This document shows, piece by piece, positions 36,781 to 51,598 of a stretch of 64,000 nucleotides of DNA (positions within the stretch are counted from its first letter, which is position 1; each line of letters starts with the position of its first letter). The translations under genes were made by a program, and so were the position numbers. The notes beneath the pieces were generated by a model. That model ran no database searches and had not been told where the DNA came from. It saw nothing but the letters and a program-made list of their open reading frames with translations. The DNA comes from Larix kaempferi (Eukaryota > Streptophyta > Pinopsida > Pinales > Pinaceae): contig BSBM01000200.1 of the NCBI GenBank assembly GCA_027924585.1, forward strand, positions 1 to 64,000, given 5' to 3'.

Positions 36781-39700
36781 TCATAAATGGAATCAACAAA
36801 GATGCACATTCTACCTCATAACGACTTTCTATAGTTTGCGCATGCGTCCGGAAATAAGAAAAGCTTACTTCCCCCGTTTTTTAAAATCACAGCTTCTAGA
36901 AGGTTTACATGATTTCTTAAAAAACACGAGTTTTTAGAAAATGTGTTTTATTTCATAAATGGAATCAACAAAGTATGCACATTCTACATCATAACGACTT
37001 TCTATAGTTTGCGCATGCGTTTGGAAATAAGAAAACTTTACTTCCCCCGTTTTATAAAATCACAGCTTCTAGAAGGTTTACATGATTTCGTAAAAAACAC
37101 GAGTTTTTAGAAAATGTGTTTTATTTCATAAATGGAAGTGACAAAGTATGCATATTCTACATCATAACGACTTTCTATAGTTTGCACATGAGTACGGAAT
37201 TAAGAAAAGCTTACTTCCCCTGTTTTTTAAAATCACAGCTTCTAGAAGGTTTACATGGTTTCTTAAAAAACACGAGTTTTTAGAAAATGTGTTTTATTTC
37301 ATAAATGGAATAAAAAATGTATGCACACTACATCATAACGACTTTCTATAGTTTGCGCATGCGTTTGGAAATAAGAAAAGCTTACTTCCCCCATTTTTTA
37401 AAATCACAGCTTCTAGAAGGTTTACATGATTTCTAAAAACACGACTTTTTAGAAATTGTGTTTTATTTCATAAATGGAATCAACAAAGTATGCACATTTT
37501 ATGTCATAACGACTTTCTATAGTTTGCGCATGCGTCCGGAAATAAGAAAAGATTACTTCCACCGTTTTTTAAAATCATAGCTTCTAGAAGGTTTACATGA
37601 TTTCGTAAAAAACACGAGTTTTTAGAAAATGTGTTTTATTTCATCAATGGAATCTACAAAGTATGCACATTCTACGTCATAACGACTTTCTATAGTTTGC
37701 GCATGCGTCCGGAAATAAGAAACGCTTACTTCCCCCGTATTTTAAAATCACAGCTTCTAGAAGGTTTACATGACTTCTTAAAAAACACGAGTTTTTAGAA
37801 AATGTGTTTTATTTAATAAATGGAATCAACAAAGTATGCACATTCTATGTCATAACGACTTTCTACTGTTTCCGCATTCGTCCAGAAATAATAAAAGCTT
37901 ACTTCAACCGTTTTTTAAAATCACAGCTTCTAGAAGGTTTACATGATTTCGTAAAAAACATGAGTTTTTAGAAAATGTGTTTTATTTCATAAATGGAATC
38001 TACAAAGTATGCACATTCTACGTCATAACGATTTTCTATAGTTTGCGCATGCGTCCGGAAATAAGAAAAGCTTACCTCCCCCGTTTTTTAAAATCACAGT
38101 TTCTAGAAGTTTTGCATGATTTCTTAAAAAACATAAGTTTTTAGAAAATGTGTTTTATTAAATAAATGGAATGAACAAATTATGCACATTCTAAGTCATA
38201 ACGACTTTCTATAATTTGTGAATGCTTTTGGAAATAAGAAAAGCTTACATCCCCCGTTTTTTAAAATCACACCTTCTAGAAGGTTTACATGATTTCTTAA
38301 AAAACACAAGTTTTTAGAAAATGTGTTTTATTTCGTAAATGGAATCAACAAAGTATGCACATTCTATGTCATAGCGACTTTCTATAGTTTGCGGATGCGT
38401 TTGGAAATAAGAAAAGCTTACTTCCACCGTTTTTTAAAATCACAACTTCTAGAAGGTTTACATGATTTCTTAAAAACCACGAGTTTTTAGAAAATGTGTT
38501 TTATTTCATAAATGGAATCAACAAAGTATGCACATTCTACGTCATAACGACTTTCTATAGTTTGCGCATTCGTCCGGAAATAAGAAAAGCTTACTTCTCC
38601 CGTTTTTTAAAATCACAGTTTCTAGAAGGTTTACATGATTTCTTAAAAACACGAGTTGTTAGATAATGTGTTTTATTTCATAAATGGAATCAACAAAGTA
38701 TGCACATTCTACGTCATAACGACTTTCTATAGTTTGCGCATGCGTCCGGAAATAAGAAAAGCTTACTTCCACCGTTTTTTAAAATCAAAGCTTCTAGAAG
38801 GTTTACATGATTTCTTAAAAAACATGAGCTTTTAAAAAATGTGTTTTATTTCATAAATGGAATCTACAAAGTATGCACATTCTACGTCATAACGACTTTC
38901 TATAGTTTGCGCATGCGTCTGGAAATAAGAAAAGCGTACTTCCCCTGTTTTTTAAAATCACAGCTTCTAGAAGCTTTACATGATTTCTTAAAAAACACAA
39001 GTTTTTAGAAAATGTGTTTTATTTCAAAAATGGAATGAACAAAGTATGCACATTCTATGTCATAACGACTTTCTATGGTTTTCGCATTCGTCCGGAAATA
39101 AGAAAAGCTTACTTCCACCGTTTTTTAAAATCACAGCTTCTAGAAGGTTTACTTGATTTCGTAAAAAACACGAGTTTTTAGAAAATGTGTTTTACTTCAT
39201 AAATGGAATCTACAAAGTATGCAAATTCTACGTCATAACGACTTTCTACAGTTTGCGCATGCGTCCGGAAATAAGAAAAGCTTACTTCCCCTGTTTTTTA
39301 AAATCACAGCTTCTACAAGGTTTACATGATTTCTTAAAAAACACGAGTTTTTAGAAAATGTGTTTTATTTCATAAATGGAATCAACAAAGTATGCACATT
39401 CTACATCATAACGACATTCTATAGTTTGCGCAAGCGTTTGGAAATAAGAAAATCTTACATCCCCCGTTTTTTAAAATCACAGCTTCTAAAAGGTTTACAT
39501 GATTTCTTAAAAAACACGAGTTTTTAGAAAATGTGTTTTATTTCGGAAATGGAATCAACAAAGTATGCACATTCTACGTCATAACGACTTTCTATAGTTT
39601 GCGCATGCGTCCGGAAATAAGAAAAGCTTACTTCCACCATTTTTTAAAATCACAGCTTCTACAAGGTTTACATGATTTCTTAAAAAACACGAGTTTTTAG

Positions 39701-42700
39701 AAAATGTGTTTTATTTCATAAATGGATTCAACAAAGTATGCACATTCTACGTCATAACGACTTTCTATAGTTTGCGCATGCGTTTGGAAATAAGAAAAGC
39801 TTACTTCCCCCGTTTTTTAAAATCACAGCTTCTAGAAGGTTTACATGATTTGTTAAAAAACACGAGTTTTTAGAAAATGTGTTTTATTTCATAAATGGAA
39901 TCAAAAAAGTATGCACATTCTACGTCATAACGACTTTCTATAGTTTTCACATGCGTCCGGAAATAAGAAAAGCTTACTTCCACCATTTTTTAAAATCACA
40001 GCTTCTAGAAGGTTTACATGACTTCTTAAAAAACAGGAGTTTTTAGAAAATGTGTTTTATTTCATAAATTGAATCAACAAAGTATGCACATTCTATGTCA
40101 TAACGACTTTCTACTATTTCCGCATTCGTCCAGAAATAATAAAAGCTTACTTCCACCGTTTTTTAAAATCACAGCTTCTTTAAGGTTTACATGATTTCGT
40201 AAAAAACACGAGTTTTTAGAAAATGTGTTTTATTTCATAAATGGAATCTACAAAGTATGCACATTCTACGTCATAACGATTTTCTATAGTTTGCGCATGC
40301 GTCCGGAAATAAGAAAAGCTTACCTCCCCCATTTTTTAAAATCACAGTTTCTAGAAGTTTTGCATGATTTCTTAAAAAACACAAGTTTTTAGAAAATGTG
40401 TTTTATTAAATAAATGGAATCAACAAAGTATGCACATTCTACGTCATAACGACTTTCTATAATTTGTGCATGTGTTTGGAAATAAGAAAAGCTTACATCC
40501 CCCGTTTTTTAAAATCACAGCTTCTAGAAGGTTTACATGATTTCTTAAAAAACACAAGTTTTTAGAAAATGTGTTTTATTTCGTAAATGGAATCAACAAA
40601 GTATGCACATTCTATGTCATAGCGACTTTCTATAGTTTGCGCATGCGTTTGGAAATAAGAAAAGCTTACTTCCACCGTTTTTTAAAATCACAGCTTCTAG
40701 AAGGTTTACATGATTTCTTAAAAAACACGAGTTTTTAGAAAATGTGTTTTATTTCATAAATGGAATCAACAAAGTATGCACATTCTACGTCATAACGACT
40801 TTCTATAGTTTGCGCATTCGTCCGGAAATAAGAAAAGCTTACTTCTCCAGTTTTTTAAAATCACAGCTTCTAGAAGGTTTACATGATTTCTTAAAAAACA
40901 CGAGTTGTTAGAAAATGTGTTTTATTTCATTAATGGAATCAACAAAGTATGCACATTCTACGTCATAACGACTTTCTATGGTTTGCGCATTCGTCCGGAA
41001 ATAAGAAAACCTTACTTCCACCGTTTTTTAAAATCACAGCTTCTAGAAGGTTTACATGATTTCGTAAAAAACACGAGTTTTTAGAAAATGTGTTTTATTT
41101 CATAAATGGAATCTACAAAGTATGCACATTCTACGTCATAACGACTTTCTATAGTTTGCTCATGCGTCCGGAAATAAGAAAAGCTTACTTCCCCTGTTTT
41201 TTAAAATCACAGCTTCGAGAAGGTTTACATGATTTCTTAAAAAACATGAGTTTTTAGAAAATGTGTTTTATTTCATAAATGGAATTAACAAAGTATGCAC
41301 ATTCTACGTCATAACGACTTTCTAGAGTTTGCGCAAGCGTTTGGAAATAAGAAAAGCTTACTTCCACCGTTTTTTAAAATCAGAACTTCTAGAAGGTTTA
41401 CATGATTTCGTAAAAAACATGAGTTTTTAGAAAATGTGTTTTATTTCATAAATGGAATCTACAAAGTATGCACATTCTACGTCATAACGACTTTCTATAG
41501 TTTGCGCATGCATCCGGAAATAAGAAACGCTTACTTCCCCCGTTTTTTAAAATCATAGCTTCTAGAAGGTTTACATGATTTATTAAAAAACACGAGTTTT
41601 TAGAAATTGTGTTTTATTTCATAAATGGAATCAACAAAGTATGTACATTCTACGTCATAACGACTTTCTATAGTTTGCGCATGCGTCCGGAAATAAGAAA
41701 AGCTTACTTCCACCATTTTTTAAAATCATAGCTTCTAGAAGGTTTACATGATTTCGTAAAAAACACGAGTTTTTAGAAAATGTGTTTGATTTCATAAATG
41801 GAATCTACAAAGTATGCACATTCTACGTCATAACGACTTTCTATAGTTTGCACATGCGTCCGGAAATAAGAAACGCTTACTTCCCCCGTTGTTTAAAATC
41901 ACAGCTTCTAGAAGGTTTACATGATTTCGTAAAAAACACCGATTTTTAGAAAATGTGTTTTATTTCATAAATGGAATCTACAAAGTATGCACATTCTACG
42001 TCATAACAACTTTCTATAGTTTGCGCATGCGTTAGGAAATAAGAAAAGGTTACTTCCCCCGTTTTTTAAAATCACAGCTTCTAGAAGGTTTACATGATTT
42101 TTTAAAAAACACGAGTTTTTAGAAAATGTGTTTTATTTTATAAATGGAATTAACAAAATATGCACATTCTACGTCATAACGACTTTCTATAGTTTGCGCA
42201 TGCGTTTTTAAATAAGAAAAGCTTACTTCCCCTGTTTTTTAAAATCACAGCTTCTAGAAGGTATACATGATTTCTTAAAAAACACGAGTTTTAAGAAAAT
42301 ATGTTTTATTTCATAAATAGAATCAACAAAGTATGCACATTCTACGTCATAACGACTTTCTATAGTTTGCGCATGCGTGCGGAAATAAGAAAAGCATACT
42401 TCCACCGTTTTTTAAAATCACAGCTTCTAGAAGGTTTACATGATTTTGTAAAAAACACGAGTTTTTAGAAAATGTGTTTTATTTCAAAAATGGAATCAAC
42501 AAAGTATGCACATTCTACGTCATAACGACTTTCTATGGTTTGCGCATTCGTCCGGAAATAAGAAAAGCTTACTTCCACCGTTTTTTAAAATCACAGCTTC
42601 TAGAAGGTTTACATGATTTCGTAAAAAACACGAGTTTTTAGAAAATGTGTTTTATTTCATAAATGGAATCTACAAAGTATGCAAATTCTACGTCATAACG

Positions 42701-44040
42701 ACTTTCTATAGTTTGCGCATGCGTCTGGAAATAAGAAAAGCTTACTTCCCCTGTTTTTTAAAATCACAGCTTCTAGAAGGTTTACATGATTTCTTAAAAA
42801 ACACGAGTTTTTAGAAAATGTGTTTTATTTCATAAATGGAATCAACAAAGTATGCACATTCTACATCATAACGACTTTCTATAGTTTGCGCAAGCGTTTG
42901 GAAATAAGAAAAGCTTACTTCCCCCATTTTTTAAAATCATAGCTTCTAGAAGGTTTACATGATTTCTTAAAAAACACGATTTTTTAGAAAATGTGTTTTA
43001 TTTCGTAAATGGAATCAACAAAGTACGCACATTCTACGTCATAATGACTTTCTATAGTTTGCGCATGCATTTGGAAATAAGAAAAGCTTACTTCCCCCGT
43101 TTTTTAAAATCACAGTTTCTAGAAGGTTTACATGATTTCTTTAAAAACACGAGTTTTTAGAAAATGTGTTTTATTTCATAAATGGAATCAACAAAGTATG
43201 CACATTCTACGTCATAACGACTTTCTATAGTTTGCGCATGCGTTTGGAAATAAGAAAAGCTTACTTCCCCCGTTTTTTAAAATCACAGCTTCTAGAAGGT
43301 TTACATGATTTATTAAAAAACACGACTTTTTAGAAATTGTGTTTTATTTCATAAATGGAATCAACAAAGTATGTACATTCTACGTCATAACGACTTTCTA
43401 TAGTTTGCGCATGCGTCCGGAAATAAGAAAAGCTTACTTCCACCGTTTTTTAAAATCACAACTTGTAGAAGGTTTACATGATTTCGTAAAAAACATGAGT
43501 TTTTAGAAAATGTGTTTTATTTCATAAATGGAATCTACAAAGTATGCACATTCTATGTCATAACGACTTTCTATAGTTTGCGCATGCGTCCGGAAATAAG
43601 AAACGCTTACTTCCCCCGTTTTTTAAAATCACAGCTTCTAGAAGGTTTACATGATTTATTAAAAAACACGACTTTTTAGAAATTGTGTTTTATTTCATAA
43701 ATGGAATAAACAAAGTATGTACATTCTACGTCATAACGACTTTCTATAGTTTGCGCATGCGTCCGGAAAAAAGAAAAGCTTACTTCCACCGTTTTTTAAA
43801 ATCATAGCTTCTAGAAGGTTTACATGATTTCGTAAAAAACACGAGTTTTTAGAAAATGTGTTTTATTTCATAAATGGAATCTACAAAGTATGCACATTCT
43901 ATGTCATAACGACTTTCTATAGTTTGCGCATGCGTCCGGAAATAAGAAACGCTTACTTCCCCCATTTTTTAAAATCACAGCTTCTAGAAGGTTTACATGA
44001 TTTCTTAAAAACCACGAGTTTTTAGAAAATGTGTTTTATT
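36781..44040 (+). repeat. 42-monomer higher-order unit, copy B2 (7,260 bp)
   Basis: Second copy, exactly 7,260 bp after B1 with no net length change. It shares derived variants with B3 but not B1: CATATTCTACATC (37,149; B1 has CTACGTC), ATGTCATAACG (37,501), CCCGTATTTTAAAA (37,735), TCTACTATTTCC (40,112), TTTGCTCATG (41,156) and TTTTGTAAAAAAC (42,444). B2 and B3 are therefore sister copies. Confidence 0.95.
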
Positions 44041-47000
44041 TCATAAATGGAATCAACAAAGATGCACATTCTACCTCATAACGACTTTCTATAGTTTGCG
44101 CATGCGTCCGGAAATAAGAAAAGCTTACTTCCCCCGTTTTTTAAAATCACAGCTTCTAGAAGGTTTACATGATTTCTTAAAAAACACGAGTTTTTAGAAA
44201 ATGTGTTTTATTTCATAAATGGAATCAACAAAGTATGCACATTCTACATCATAACGACTTTCTATAGTTTGCGCATGCGTTTGGAAATAAGAAAACTTTA
44301 CTTCCCCCGTTTTTTAAAATCACAGCTTCTAGAAGGTTTACATGATTTCGTAAAAAACACGAGTTTTTAGAAAATGTGTTTTATTTCATAAATGGAAGTG
44401 ACAAAGTATGCATATTCTACATCATAACGACTTTCTATAGTTTGCACATGAGTACGGAATTAAGAAAAGCTTACTTCCCCTGTTTTTTAAAATCACAGCT
44501 TCTAGAAGGTTTACATGGTTTCTTAAAAAACACGAGTTTTTAGAAAATGTGTTTTATTTCATAAATGGAATAAAAAATGTATGCACACTACATCATAACG
44601 ACTTTCTATAGTTTGCGCATGCGTTTGGAAATAAGAAAAGCTTACTTCCCCCATTTTTTAAAATCACAGCTTCTAGAAGGTTTACATGATTTCTAAAAAC
44701 ACGACTTTTTAGAAATTGTGTTTTATTTCATAAATGGAATCAACAAAGTATGCACATTTTATGTCATAACGACTTTCTATAGTTTGCGCATGCGTCCGGA
44801 AATAAGAAAAGATTACTTCCACCGTTTTTTAAAATCATAGCTTCTAGAAGGTTTACATGATTTCGTAAAAAACACGAGTTTTTAGAAAATGTGTTTTATT
44901 TCATCAATGGAATCTACAAAGTATGCACATTCTACGTCATAACGACTTTCTATAGTTTGCGCATGCGTCCGGAAATAAGAAACGCTTACTTCCCCCGTAT
45001 TTTAAAATCACAGCTTCTAGAAGGTTTACATGACTTCTTAAAAAACACGAGTTTTTAGAAAATGTGTTTTATTTAATAAATGGAATCAACAAAGTATGCA
45101 CATTCTATGTCATAACGACTTTCTACTGTTTCCGCATTCGTCCAGAAATAATAAAAGCTTACTTCAACCGTTTTTTAAAATCACAGCTTCTAGAAGGTTT
45201 ACATGATTTCGTAAAAAACATGAGTTTTTAGAAAATGTGTTTTATTTCATAAATGGAATCTACAAAGTATGCACATTCTACGTCATAACGATTTTCTATA
45301 GTTTGCGCATGCGTCCGGAAATAAGAAAAGCTTACCTCCCCCGTTTTTTAAAATCACAGTTTCTAGAAGTTTTGCATGATTTCTTAAAAAACATAAGTTT
45401 TTAGAAAATGTGTTTTATTAAATAAATGGAATGAACAAATTATGCACATTCTAAGTCATAACGACTTTCTATAATTTGTGAATGCTTTTGGAAATAAGAA
45501 AAGCTTACATCCCCCGTTTTTTAAAATCACACCTTCTAGAAGGTTTACATGATTTCTTAAAAAACACAAGTTTTTAGAAAATGTGTTTTATTTCGTAAAT
45601 GGAATCAACAAAGTATGCACATTCTATGTCATAGCGACTTTCTATAGTTTGCGGATGCGTTTGGAAATAAGAAAAGCTTACTTCCACCGTTTTTTAAAAT
45701 CACAACTTCTAGAAGGTTTACATGATTTCTTAAAAACCACGAGTTTTTAGAAAATGTGTTTTATTTCATAAATGGAATCAACAAAGTATGCACATTCTAC
45801 GTCATAACGACTTTCTATAGTTTGCGCATTCGTCCGGAAATAAGAAAAGCTTACTTCTCCCGTTTTTTAAAATCACAGTTTCTAGAAGGTTTACATGATT
45901 TCTTAAAAACACGAGTTGTTAGATAATGTGTTTTATTTCATAAATGGAATCAACAAAGTATGCACATTCTACGTCATAACGACTTTCTATAGTTTGCGCA
46001 TGCGTCCGGAAATAAGAAAAGCTTACTTCCACCGTTTTTTAAAATCAAAGCTTCTAGAAGGTTTACATGATTTCTTAAAAAACATGAGCTTTTAAAAAAT
46101 GTGTTTTATTTCATAAATGGAATCTACAAAGTATGCACATTCTACGTCATAACGACTTTCTATAGTTTGCGCATGCGTCTGGAAATAAGAAAAGCGTACT
46201 TCCCCTGTTTTTTAAAATCACAGCTTCTAGAAGCTTTACATGATTTCTTAAAAAACACAAGTTTTTAGAAAATGTGTTTTATTTCAAAAATGGAATGAAC
46301 AAAGTATGCACATTCTACGTCATAACGACTTTCTATGGTTTTCGCATTCGTCCGGAAATAAGAAAAGCTTACTTCCACCGTTTTTTAAAATCACAGCTTC
46401 TAGAAGGTTTACTTGATTTCGTAAAAAACACGAGTTTTTAGAAAATGTGTTTTACTTCATAAATGGAATCTACAAAGTATGCAAATTCTACGTCATAACG
46501 ACTTTCTACAGTTTGCGCATGCGTCCGGAAATAAGAAAAGCTTACTTCCCCTGTTTTTTAAAATCACAGCTTCTACAAGGTTTACATGATTTCTTAAAAA
46601 ACACGAGTTTTTAGAAAATGTGTTTTATTTCATAAATGGAATCAACAAAGTATGCACATTCTACATCATAACGACATTCTATAGTTTGCGCAAGCGTTTG
46701 GAAATAAGAAAATCTTACATCCCCCGTTTTTTAAAATCACAGCTTCTAAAAGGTTTACATGATTTCTTAAAAAACACGAGTTTTTAGAAAATGTGTTTTA
46801 TTTCGGAAATGGAATCAACAAAGTATGCACATTCTACGTCATAACGACTTTCTATAGTTTGCGCATGCGTCCGGAAATAAGAAAAGCTTACTTCCACCAT
46901 TTTTTAAAATCACAGCTTCTACAAGGTTTACATGATTTCTTAAAAAACACGAGTTTTTAGAAAATGTGTTTTATTTCATAAATGGATTCAACAAAGTATG

Positions 47001-50000
47001 CACATTCTACGTCATAACGACTTTCTATAGTTTGCGCATGCGTTTGGAAATAAGAAAAGCTTACTTCCCCCCGTTTTTTAAAATCACAGCTTCTAGAAGG
47101 TTTACATGATTTGTTAAAAAACACGAGTTTTTAGAAAATGTGTTTTATTTCATAAATGGAATCAAAAAAGTATGCACATTCTACGTCATAACGACTTTCT
47201 ATAGTTTTCACATGCGTCCGGAAATAAGAAAAGCTTACTTCCACCATTTTTTAAAATCACAGCTTCTAGAAGGTTTACATGACTTCTTAAAAAACAGGAG
47301 TTTTTAGAAAATGTGTTTTATTTCATAAATTGAATCAACAAAGTATGCACATTCTATGTCATAACGACTTTCTACTATTTCCGCATTCGTCCAGAAATAA
47401 TAAAAGCTTACTTCCACCGTTTTTTAAAATCACAGCTTCTTTAAGGTTTACATGATTTCGTAAAAAACACGAGTTTTTAGAAAATGTGTTTTATTTCATA
47501 AATGGAATCTACAAAGTATGCACATTCTACGTCATAACGATTTTCTATAGTTTGCGCATGCGTCCGGAAATAAGAAAAGCTTACCTCCCCCATTTTTTAA
47601 AATCACAGTTTCTAGAAGTTTTGCATGATTTCTTAAAAAACACAAGAAAATGTGTTTTATTAAATAAATGGAATCAACAAAGTATGCACATTCTACGTCA
47701 TAACGACTTTCTATAATTTGTGCATGTGTTTGGAAATAAGAAAAGCTTACATCCCCCGTTTTTTAAAATCACAGCTTCTAGAAGGTTTACATGATTTCTT
47801 AAAAAACACAAGTTTTTAGAAAATGTGTTTTATTTCGTAAATGGAATCAACAAAGTATGCACATTCTATGTCATAGCGACTTTCTATAGTTTGCGCATGC
47901 GTTTGGAAATAAGAAAAGCTTACTTCCACCGTTTTTTAAAATCACAGCTTCTAGAAGGTTTACATGATTTCTTAAAAAACACGAGTTTTTAGAAAATGTG
48001 TTTTATTTCATAAATGGAATCAACAAAGTATGCACATTCTACGTCATAACGACTTTCTATAGTTTGCGCATTCGTCCGGAAATAAGAAAAGCTTACTTCT
48101 CCAGTTTTTTAAAATCACAGCTTCTAGAAGGTTTACATGATTTCTTAAAAAACACGAGTTGTTAGAAAATGTGTTTTATTTCATTAATGGAATCAACAAA
48201 GTATGCACATTCTACGTCATAACGACTTTCTATGGTTTGCGCATTCGTCCGGAAATAAGAAAACCTTACTTCCACCGTTTTTTAAAATCACAGCTTCTAG
48301 AAGGTTTACATGATTTCGTAAAAAACACGAGTTTTTAGAAAATGTGTTTTATTTCATAAATGGAATCTACAAAGTATGCACATTCTACGTCATAACGACT
48401 TTCTATAGTTTGCTCATGCGTCCGGAAATAAGAAAAGCTTACTTCCCCTGTTTTTTAAAATCACAGCTTCGAGAAGGTTTACATGATTTCTTAAAAAACA
48501 TGAGTTTTTAGAAAATGTGTTTTATTTCATAAATGGAATTAACAAAGTATGCACATTCTACGTCATAACGACTTTCTAGAGTTTGCGCAAGCGTTTGGAA
48601 ATAAGAAAAGCTTACTTCCACCGTTTTTTAAAATCAGAACTTCTAGAAGGTTTACATGATTTCGTAAAAAACATGAGTTTTTAGAAAATGTGTTTTATTT
48701 CATAAATGGAATCTACAAAGTATGCACATTCTACGTCATAACGACTTTCTATAGTTTGCGCATGCATCCGGAAATAAGAAACGCTTACTTCCCCCGTTTT
48801 TTAAAATCATAGCTTCTAGAAGGTTTACATGATTTATTAAAAAACACGAGTTTTTAGAAATTGTGTTTTATTTCATAAATGGAATCAACAAAGTATGTAC
48901 ATTCTACGTCATAACGACTTTCTATAGTTTGCGCATGCGTCCGGAAATAAGAAAAGCTTACTTCCACCATTTTTTAAAATCATAGCTTCTAGAAGGTTTA
49001 CATGATTTCGTAAAAAACACGAGTTTTTAGAAAATGTGTTTGATTTCATAAATGGAATCTACAAAGTATGCACATTCTACGTCATAACGACTTTCTATAG
49101 TTTGCACATGCGTCCGGAAATAAGAAACGCTTACTTCCCCCGTTGTTTAAAATCACAGCTTCTAGAAGGTTTACATGATTTCGTAAAAAACACCGATTTT
49201 TAGAAAATGTGTTTTATTTCATAAATGGAATCTACAAAGTATGCACATTCTACGTCATAACAACTTTCTATAGTTTGCGCATGCGTTAGGAAATAAGAAA
49301 AGGTTACTTCCCCCGTTTTTTAAAATCACAGCTTCTAGAAGGTTTACATGATTTTTTAAAAAACACGAGTTTTTAGAAAATGTGTTTTATTTTATAAATG
49401 GAATTAACAAAATATGCACATTCTACGTCATAACGACTTTCTATAGTTTGCGCATGCGTTTTTAAATAAGAAAAGCTTACTTCCCCTGTTTTTTAAAATC
49501 ACAGCTTCTAGAAGGTATACATGATTTCTTAAAAAACACGAGTTTTAAGAAAATATGTTTTATTTCATAAATAGAATCAACAAAGTATGCACATTCTACG
49601 TCATAACGACTTTCTATAGTTTGCGCATGCGTGCGGAAATAAGAAAAGCATACTTCCACCGTTTTTTAAAATCACAGCTTCTAGAAGGTTTACATGATTT
49701 TGTAAAAAACACGAGTTTTTAGAAAATGTGTTTTATTTCAAAAATGGAATCAACAAAGTATGCACATTCTACGTCATAACGACTTTCTATGGTTTGCGCA
49801 TTCGTCCGGAAATAAGAAAAGCTTACTTCCACCGTTTTTTAAAATCACAGCTTCTAGAAGGTTTACATGATTTCGTAAAAAACACGAGTTTTTAGAAAAT
49901 GTGTTTTATTTCATAAATGGAATCTACAAAGTATGCAAATTCTACGTCATAACGACTTTCTATAGTTTGCGCATGCGTCCGGAAATAAGAAAAGCTTACT

Positions 50001-51250
50001 TCCCCTGTTTTTTAAAATCACAGCTTCTAGAAGGTTTACATGATTTCTTAAAAAACACGAGTTTTTAGAAAATGTGTTTTATTTCATAAATGGAATCAAC
50101 AAAGTATGCACATTCTACATCATAACGACTTTCTATAGTTTGCGCAAGCGTTTGGAAATAAGAAAAGCTTACTTCCCCCATTTTTTAAAATCATAGCTTC
50201 TAGAAGGTTTACATGATTTCTTAAAAAACACGATTTTTTAGAAAATGTGTTTTATTTCGTAAATGGAATCAACAAAGTACGCACATTCTACGTCATAATG
50301 ACTTTCTATAGTTTGCGCATGCATTTGGAAATAAGAAAAGCTTACTTCCCCCGTTTTTTAAAATCACAGCTTCTAGAAGGTTTACATGATTTCTTTAAAA
50401 ACACGAGTTTTTAGAAAATGTGTTTTATTTCATAAATGGAATCAACAAAGTATGCACATTCTACGTCATAACGACTTTCTATAGTTTGCGCATGCGTTTG
50501 GAAATAAGAAAAGCTTACTTCCCCCGTTTTTTAAAATCACAGCTTCTAGAAGGTTTACATGATTTATTAAAAAACACGACTTTTTAGAAATTGTGTTTTA
50601 TTTCATAAATGGAATCAACAAAGTATGTACATTCTACGTCATAACGACTTTCTATAGTTTGCGCATGCGTCCGGAAATAAGAAAAGCTTACTTCCACCGT
50701 TTTTTAAAATCACAACTTGTAGAAGGTTTACATGATTTCGTAAAAAACATGAGTTTTTAGAAAATGTGTTTTATTTCATAAATGGAATCTACAAAGTATG
50801 CACATTCTATGTCATAACGACTTTCTATAGTTTGCGCATGCGTCCGGAAATAAGAAACGCTTACTTCCCCCGTTTTTTAAAATCACAGCTTCTAGAAGGT
50901 TTACATGATTTATTAAAAAACACGACTTTTTAGAAATTGTGTTTTATTTCATAAATGGAATAAACAAAGTATGTACATTCTACGTCATAACGACTTTCTA
51001 TAGTTTGCGCATGCGTCCGGAAAAAAGAAAAGCTTACTTCCACCGTTTTTTAAAATCATAGCTTCTAGAAGGTTTACATGATTTCGTAAAAAAAACGAGT
51101 TTTTAGAAAATGTGTTTTATTTCATAAATGGAATCTACAAAGTATGCACATTCTATGTCATAACGACTTTCTATAGTTTGCGCATGCGTCCGGAAATAAG
51201 AAACGCTTACTTCCCCCATTTTTTAAAATCACAGCTTCTAGAAGGTTTAC
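44041..51250 (+). repeat. 42-monomer higher-order unit, copy B3
   Basis: Third copy, nearly identical to B2. From about 47,650 its offset to B2 becomes 7,254 instead of 7,260. Two events explain this exactly: one extra C in the C-run near 47,070 (+1) and loss of TTTTTAG near 47,646 (-7). Near 51,250 the expected start of another copy is replaced by an extra two-monomer segment leading into the contracted domain. Confidence 0.94.
47641..47654 (+). repeat. 7-bp deletion private to B3
   Basis: The usual CACAAG-TTTTTAG-AAAATG reads CACAAGAAAATG here. The seven lost bases are bounded by AG on both sides, consistent with slippage at 2-bp microhomology. The loss removes the stop that normally ends the open frame and creates a longer chance reading frame through the junction (47,486-47,716). 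Useful as a marker for this copy. Confidence 0.92.
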
Positions 51251-51598
51251 ATGATTTATTAAAAAACACGACTTTTTAGAAATTGTGTTTTATTTCATAA
51301 ATGGAATCAACAAAGTATGTACATTCTACGTCATAACGACTTTCTATAGTTTGCGCATGCGTCCGGAAATAAGAAAAGCTTACTTCCACCGTTTTTTAAA
51401 ATCATAGCTTCTAGAAGGTTTACATGATTTCGTAAAAAACACGAGTTTTTAGAAAATGTGTTTTATTTCATAAATGGAATCTACAAAGTATGCACATTCT
51501 ACGTCATAACGACTTTCTATAGTTTGCGCATGCGTCCGGAAATAAGAAACGCTTACTTCCCCCGTTTTTTAAAATCACAGCTTCTAGAAGGTTTACAT
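50561..51598 (+). repeat. 346-bp dimer in triplicate at the end of B3
   Basis: Monomer pairs beginning GATTTATTAAAAAACACGAC with TTTTTAGAAATTGTG occur at 50,561, 50,907 and 51,253, spaced exactly 346 bp (2 x 173). B1 and B2 have only two of these pairs before the next unit begins (B1 near 36,045 and 36,391). The third pair sits exactly where the array leaves the 42-mer register, so it probably marks the unequal exchange that produced the contracted fourth copy. Confidence 0.88.
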
